This document shows, one piece after another, positions 60,025 to 64,000 of a stretch of DNA of 64,000 bases. This DNA comes from Lichtheimia corymbifera B2541. Lineage: Eukaryota > Mucoromycota > Mucoromycetes > Mucorales > Lichtheimiaceae. A program made the position numbers and the translations under genes. Numbering within the stretch: the stretch's first letter is position 1; every line of letters begins with the position of its first letter. Under the pieces are notes generated by a model. The model ran no database searches and was not told the DNA's origin. It saw nothing but the letters and a program-made list of their open reading frames with translations. The stretch spans positions 1 to 64,000 of the forward strand of contig JNEU01000888.1 of assembly GCA_000697475.1 (NCBI GenBank). The letters are read 5' to 3'.

Positions 60025-61467
60025 ATGAACTTTGGCATTCTCAACTTTAAGGACATGAACAACACAACGGACGAGTCCAACAATCCACCACCGTCACAAT
60101 ACCTCTTTCTCTCGCCATCGCTTCAGCATTATGCCTCTGGTTTCCCAAGTAGCAGCTCCATTACTAGCAGCAGCAGTAGTAGCAACAGCAGCAACAGTAG
60201 TCAAACGGCCCATACGCCTGAATTCATTGCAGAAGATATTCCTCCACCGTTTGATATGAGACCAGAAGAGCCAACACCTCCTCGTCGCACGGTTCGCAAA
60301 CACAAAGAGCCCATCTTTGTTACTGAAGTCCCTCAAAATGCATACAAGAAAAAGAGAAACAAGGGCTTATCATCGTCTGAAGAAGATGAAGCAGCAGGAG
60401 CAGATGCAACAAACAAAGCCAAGATGACAGCCAAAGAGCGTAGACAATTGAGAAACAAAATCTCGGCTAGAAACTTTCGTGTGCGTCGCAAAGGTAATAG
60501 CATCCATTCCCTTCTTCTATGCAACAAACCGCTTATTCCATTCTTGATTATAGAATACATTGAGCAACTCAAGTACCAGATCTCAAAGCAAGATAAAGAA
60601 TTGGCCCTTTTACGAGAAAGCAATGCTCGATTGGAAAAGATCAATCAAGAATTATTACTCGAAGTGGAACGATGGCGAAGTTTATCCGACTCTCAACAAC
60701 AACAGCAACAACAGCCACAGCAACAACAGCAGCCAGCAGCCATTCTTGGTGGTGAAAACACATCTGGAGAAGCATTACCGGATTTATTCAACTTTTTTGA
60801 CTTGAACGACCTGGATTTATTTGATTTCAATGTCAATGTATCGAATGCAGTGATTCCTCATTTCGACTTTGCACGTGTATTGAATGAGAAACCGGATCCA
60901 AGGATATCATCAGCAGAATTGATGAGAAGTTTCCCATTACTGGCACCCACCTTGATGTCGATGATCATTGGTCAAACGATGGCGTGGGTCAGTGAGCAAG
61001 AGATCATGTCAACCGCTGTCATGGCCCAACCAACCAAGATTACATTTCCAGAACCACCACAAATGCTAGTAGCCTCCGAACGACATCAACGACAAGATGC
61101 AGTCCCGCTTGAAAAGGAGCACATGGTGGACGAGTCTATTGAACGTTGGCTATTGAGGAAACACTATTTATATTATGCATTCATGCGGATGCGTGGTTAT
61201 TCCCATGCTCAGCTCATTCAACGCGCACGACAGTACTTGGAATCCAGCGCCTATCGAGAACGTCGCATGGAACGCCTTCACAGAGTCGTCAACACCATTT
61301 CAGCCTTTTGTTCCATCACCAGCACTCTATTGCAACATCCAGAACGGGCCCCCTTAGTACCATCCATGATCAGAAATGACGAAAGACTCGACTGGCATAC
61401 TAGCTTTTCACCCAAAAGTAGTCTCGAGTATAAGGAACACCCTTTGTATTTGATGGCACACGATTAA
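60025..61467 (+). CDS. bZIP transcription factor with polyserine and polyglutamine tracts
   Basis: Exons are 60025-60493 and 60554-61467. The 60-nt intron is frame-neutral and sits inside the bZIP domain: the basic region ERRQLRNKISARNFRVRRK joins EYIEQLKYQISKQDKELALL of the zipper. NKISARNFRVRRKEYI is a conserved fungal bZIP basic region. A Ser-rich N-terminus, a Gln-rich spacer after the zipper (QQQQQQQPQQQQQ) and an acidic Phe/Asp patch (FNFFDLNDLDLFDF), likely activating, follow. Retained intron would insert 20 hydrophobic residues between basic region and zipper and should abolish DNA binding. The start at 60025 is chosen over 59992, which lies in a T/A-rich leader. Confidence 0.9.
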   Translation: MNFGILNFKDMNNTTDESNNPPPSQYLFLSPSLQHYASGFPSSSSITSSSSSSNSSNSSQTAHTPEFIAEDIPPPFDMRPEEPTPPRRTVRKHKEPIFVTEVPQNAYKKKRNKGLSSSEEDEAAGADATNKAKMTAKERRQLRNKISARNFRVRRKGNSIHSLLLCNKPLIPFLIIEYIEQLKYQISKQDKELALLRESNARLEKINQELLLEVERWRSLSDSQQQQQQQPQQQQQPAAILGGENTSGEALPDLFNFFDLNDLDLFDFNVNVSNAVIPHFDFARVLNEKPDPRISSAELMRSFPLLAPTLMSMIIGQTMAWVSEQEIMSTAVMAQPTKITFPEPPQMLVASERHQRQDAVPLEKEHMVDESIERWLLRKHYLYYAFMRMRGYSHAQLIQRARQYLESSAYRERRMERLHRVVNTISAFCSITSTLLQHPERAPLVPSMIRNDERLDWHTSFSPKSSLEYKEHPLYLMAHD

Positions 61468-61738
61468 AAATAGTGATGATGATGGGATATGTACATATTG
61501 CCACTTTGTCTATCATCTCAAGATCCTGGTTTATGCATGAGCAATCAATCACGCCCACCATGCCTCCTCTTTATGTATCGCACAAATACCCACGCCCGCC
61601 ATGCACATATAATAAACACGGATGTTGTCGCCCACGCTTTTCTCTATGACTATTGCCACTCTAAAACGCAAGTTAGTGCGAGTATGTACGCCATGGTTCA
61701 TTGTAAATGACCCATGAATTAATATATGTGATGATCCT

Positions 61739-62157
61739 TCTGTCGGAAAGGAATTAACGTATGAAAGGGCATTCGAGTACCTGAGCGATAACATGTCGGA
61801 TCGAGTCAAGCATTTGACCTTTGGAGAGGGATGATACTTTTTACTGCTACATTATTGGTTGTGCAAGGGAGAAGGATGCGGTTCGTTGGAAAATGAAAAT
61901 GCCAGAGAATACCAAAACATGGGCCGGATTCTGACTTTTTCTGGCTTTTCAAAAAGCCAGAGATTCTGGGATTTTCTGAGATTGACATTTTCATCGCTGT
62001 ATCAAACATCGCATGCAGGTCTCAAATACCTGGTCGAGCATCATCCACAGATCGAGACATTACGTTTTATAGATATTGTAGGTACTTTTAGTGAAGATAT
62101 GAATGTCATTCTGCCTGATTTACGTTGGTGTAAAGAATGTTATATGGGAAATGCCTT
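61739..62157 (+). pseudogene. F-box/LRR gene relic
   Basis: Two pieces read like the leucine-rich proteins of the neighbouring gene's family: SVGKELTYERAFEYLSDNMS..VKHLTF at 61739-61833, ending in a stop, and LKYLVEHHPQIETLRFIDIV near 62020-62080. Between them lies an imperfect palindrome. It is the broken N-terminal or middle part of an F-box/LRR gene beside the intact one. Confidence 0.5.
61885..62000. repeat. Foldback (palindromic) insertion in the relic
   Basis: A perfect hairpin, TCTGGCTTTT..AAAAGCCAGA (61940-61961), is enclosed by imperfectly inverted arms with GAAAATG at one end and CATTTTC at the other. It resembles a small foldback or MITE-like unit. Confidence 0.45.
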
Positions 62158-62303
62158 ATCCAATAAACAATCGTGCATAATTTATATGTGGGGGCGGGGA
62201 GGATGTGGTTGCGTGTCTGTGTTACACCTCTTCTCTTTTCTCCACACACTCAACAAAAAAAGCCGCGGCATGTCATCCCTACTCTCTCTTTCAAGTCTAT
62301 TCC

Positions 62304-63975
62304 ATGTTGACCGATCGACATGATTTCACTTGTGTCTTGACAACTGACGAAATCGGTGGCGTCTTTTCATACTTGACACAGCACGATTGTATGGCATGCA
62401 TGCAGGTCTCACAGCGATGGCGTTCCTTGGTACCGCAGTATGCCCAGGCAACTTTTAGCGACTTGAGATTGGATGGCAGAAAGGATTATAGGCGACACCA
62501 AAGCTTGATTGCTTGTCTTGGGCCACATGTCAAGTCTCTCGTGGTGGATGGATGCTCTGACGCGGATGCATTGTATGCTTTGATGGAACTATTGAGAGAG
62601 CGTGGTTGTCAAGAAGGCATTGAATCGCTTGGTAAGGACAAGGAAAAGGATGATGTTGATGATTTCATTTATTCTATTTGTTTTAGAGCTTTACAAATGC
62701 TATGTACCTGGTGATCTTGCTCTTTATCTTTGCCATTGGACACGTCTAAAGTACCTGACGCTGAGTCAAATGACCCATATCATGGACACGGAGGCCTTTT
62801 ATCTCTCATTGATTACCCGGTGTGGCTCGTTAACGTCATTTCAGCTCCACTGTGATTTCATGATGATGTGTGACACGCCAACAGAACCCGTCCCTGGTGC
62901 AGATGCTATGAATCTCAACATGCGCCATCTATCCTGGAAAGTATTCGGTGGAGAGCTTGAGCAACCAAACGACTTTCAGCCTCTTTTATTACAATGTCCC
63001 AACCTTATCAGTCTCGAGGGGTGGTTAGCAGCTGATTTTGATCCAATAATATTCGCATGGTGTCCAAAGCTACAGCATCTACGATGGGTGGGTCAGCAAC
63101 CGAATCGCCATTATTATCAGCTTCCAAGAAACGATCAGGAGTTACTAGAACTGGATGACAACGTGGATTACCAAGGGATGGGTCAATTGAGAGGGCTATC
63201 CATGCAGCACTATCACTTGTTGACATTTGAGGACCAGCATCAATTACGGTATCTGGAATTGGATGTGAATCAAGAGCAGCAACCTCATGCCATTCAACTA
63301 CTTGAAAGAAATGCGACAACCTTGCAATCACTTTTATTGGAAATTGACGGCATCTTATTACCCATCATATCATGTTTACGCGACTGCGATATTATTCATC
63401 GCTTGGTATCATTCGTACTTTTTATTCGACCTTCCTTCAGCAGTAGCATTGACGATAACAATGACGCCTCGAGTAGACGATCCAATGCAGCATTGCCTGA
63501 CTTGATCCACGACCTGCAAAAGACGGTGTCTCAAAGCACAACGTTGGAATGGATGGCGCTTGATTTGCTAGACATATTTGGCGATTTCAGTCTTGAAGAG
63601 CAAAAGAGGATGCTATCGATGATTGGCTGTATCCCCCATCTCAAGAGTATCGATATTGAGGAAGATACATTGGATCCGGAGGTCCTTTTGGCATTGTTTC
63701 AACGTGCAATGTCGTTACAGCAAGTGGTGGTCCGTTGTAATCATTTGGATGTGACATACGAGATATTGGAGGCCTTGGTCCGTTTACCGAATCTCAAGAG
63801 GCTTCATCTCCGTGCTGTTGGATCTATCAGTGCAAAAGGCGCTCGACGTTTAGCCAGCAAAAAGGACATGATGTGGATCGTGGAGTTACTGGAATCCGAT
63901 GAGCAGGACCATGCATGTTTCGACGACGCAAAGGAAATCATGAAGGATAGATTCTCATATTACCAAAAGCCGTGA
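62304..63975 (+). CDS. F-box/leucine-rich-repeat protein
   Basis: Exons are 62304-62631 and 62687-63975, total 538 aa. An N-terminal F-box-like segment (TTDEIGGVFSYLTQHDCMACMQVSQRWRSLV) is followed by irregular LRRs: LYLCHWTRLKYLTLSQM, GSLTSFQLHCDF, CPNLISLEGWLA, LRYLELDVNQ, IPHLKSIDIEEDT and LVRLPNLKRLHLRAVG. F-box proteins of this layout are substrate receptors of SCF ubiquitin ligases. The family is commonly expanded in Mucoromycota, so orthology to a named protein is not claimed. The start is the first Met in frame before the F-box. Confidence 0.87.
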
Positions 63976-64000
63976 TTGCGTCTTTATTAAAACAAAGATT

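Overview
The window is nuclear DNA of a filamentous fungus, most likely an early-diverging one of the Mucoromycota/Mucorales type. This is inferred from very short introns (about 54-75 nt, GT..AG with CTRAY-like branch sites), dense gene packing, polyglutamine/serine-rich transcription factors, F-box/LRR proteins and tRNA-associated retroelements. No prokaryotic features (operons, Shine-Dalgarno sites, CRISPR) are present. Exon coordinates come from reading splice sites and checking that exon lengths keep frame.

Layout. 1-5.1 kb is repeat territory: a frameshifted LINE reverse transcriptase running off the left edge, a palindromic array of ~325-bp non-coding repeat units, a tRNA-derived SINE with a perfect 14-bp target-site duplication, and a ~1.1-kb repeat. 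A diverged copy of that last repeat lies inverted at 52.9-54.0 kb. These two copies bracket a gene-rich core (6-45 kb). The core holds a coiled-coil protein of unknown function (with a paralogue at 38 kb), two tandem small secreted Cys-rich proteins, a decayed short-chain dehydrogenase, QRI7/OSGEPL1, SRP14, an ORT1-type mitochondrial carrier, a CRAL-TRIO protein, a bZIP factor, SCAI, RXT3, a three-RRM protein, the GPI inositol-deacylase BST1, a GH15 glycosidase, an acetate-permease (GPR1/FUN34/YaaH) protein, a TFIIIC subunit, the RAD3/XPD helicase and an ASCC1-like KH/2H protein.

45.57-51.25 kb is a complete Ty3/gypsy retrotransposon. Its 472-bp LTRs look identical, and it sits 13 bp upstream of a tRNA-Ala(AGC) gene, between that gene and a TATA box. 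51.3-54.7 kb is mostly repeat and gene relic. 54.7-64 kb carries a PHD-JmjC demethylase, a calcipressin (RCN1), a repeat-containing secreted protein, a second bZIP factor, an F-box/LRR relic and an intact F-box/LRR gene.

There is no pathway cluster. Several genes nonetheless serve transcription and chromatin (RXT3, SCAI, TFIIIC, RAD3, JmjC, two bZIPs). The most unusual material is the repeat architecture, the Pol III-targeted retroelement insertion, the paired genes with frame-neutral introns, and the secreted small proteins.
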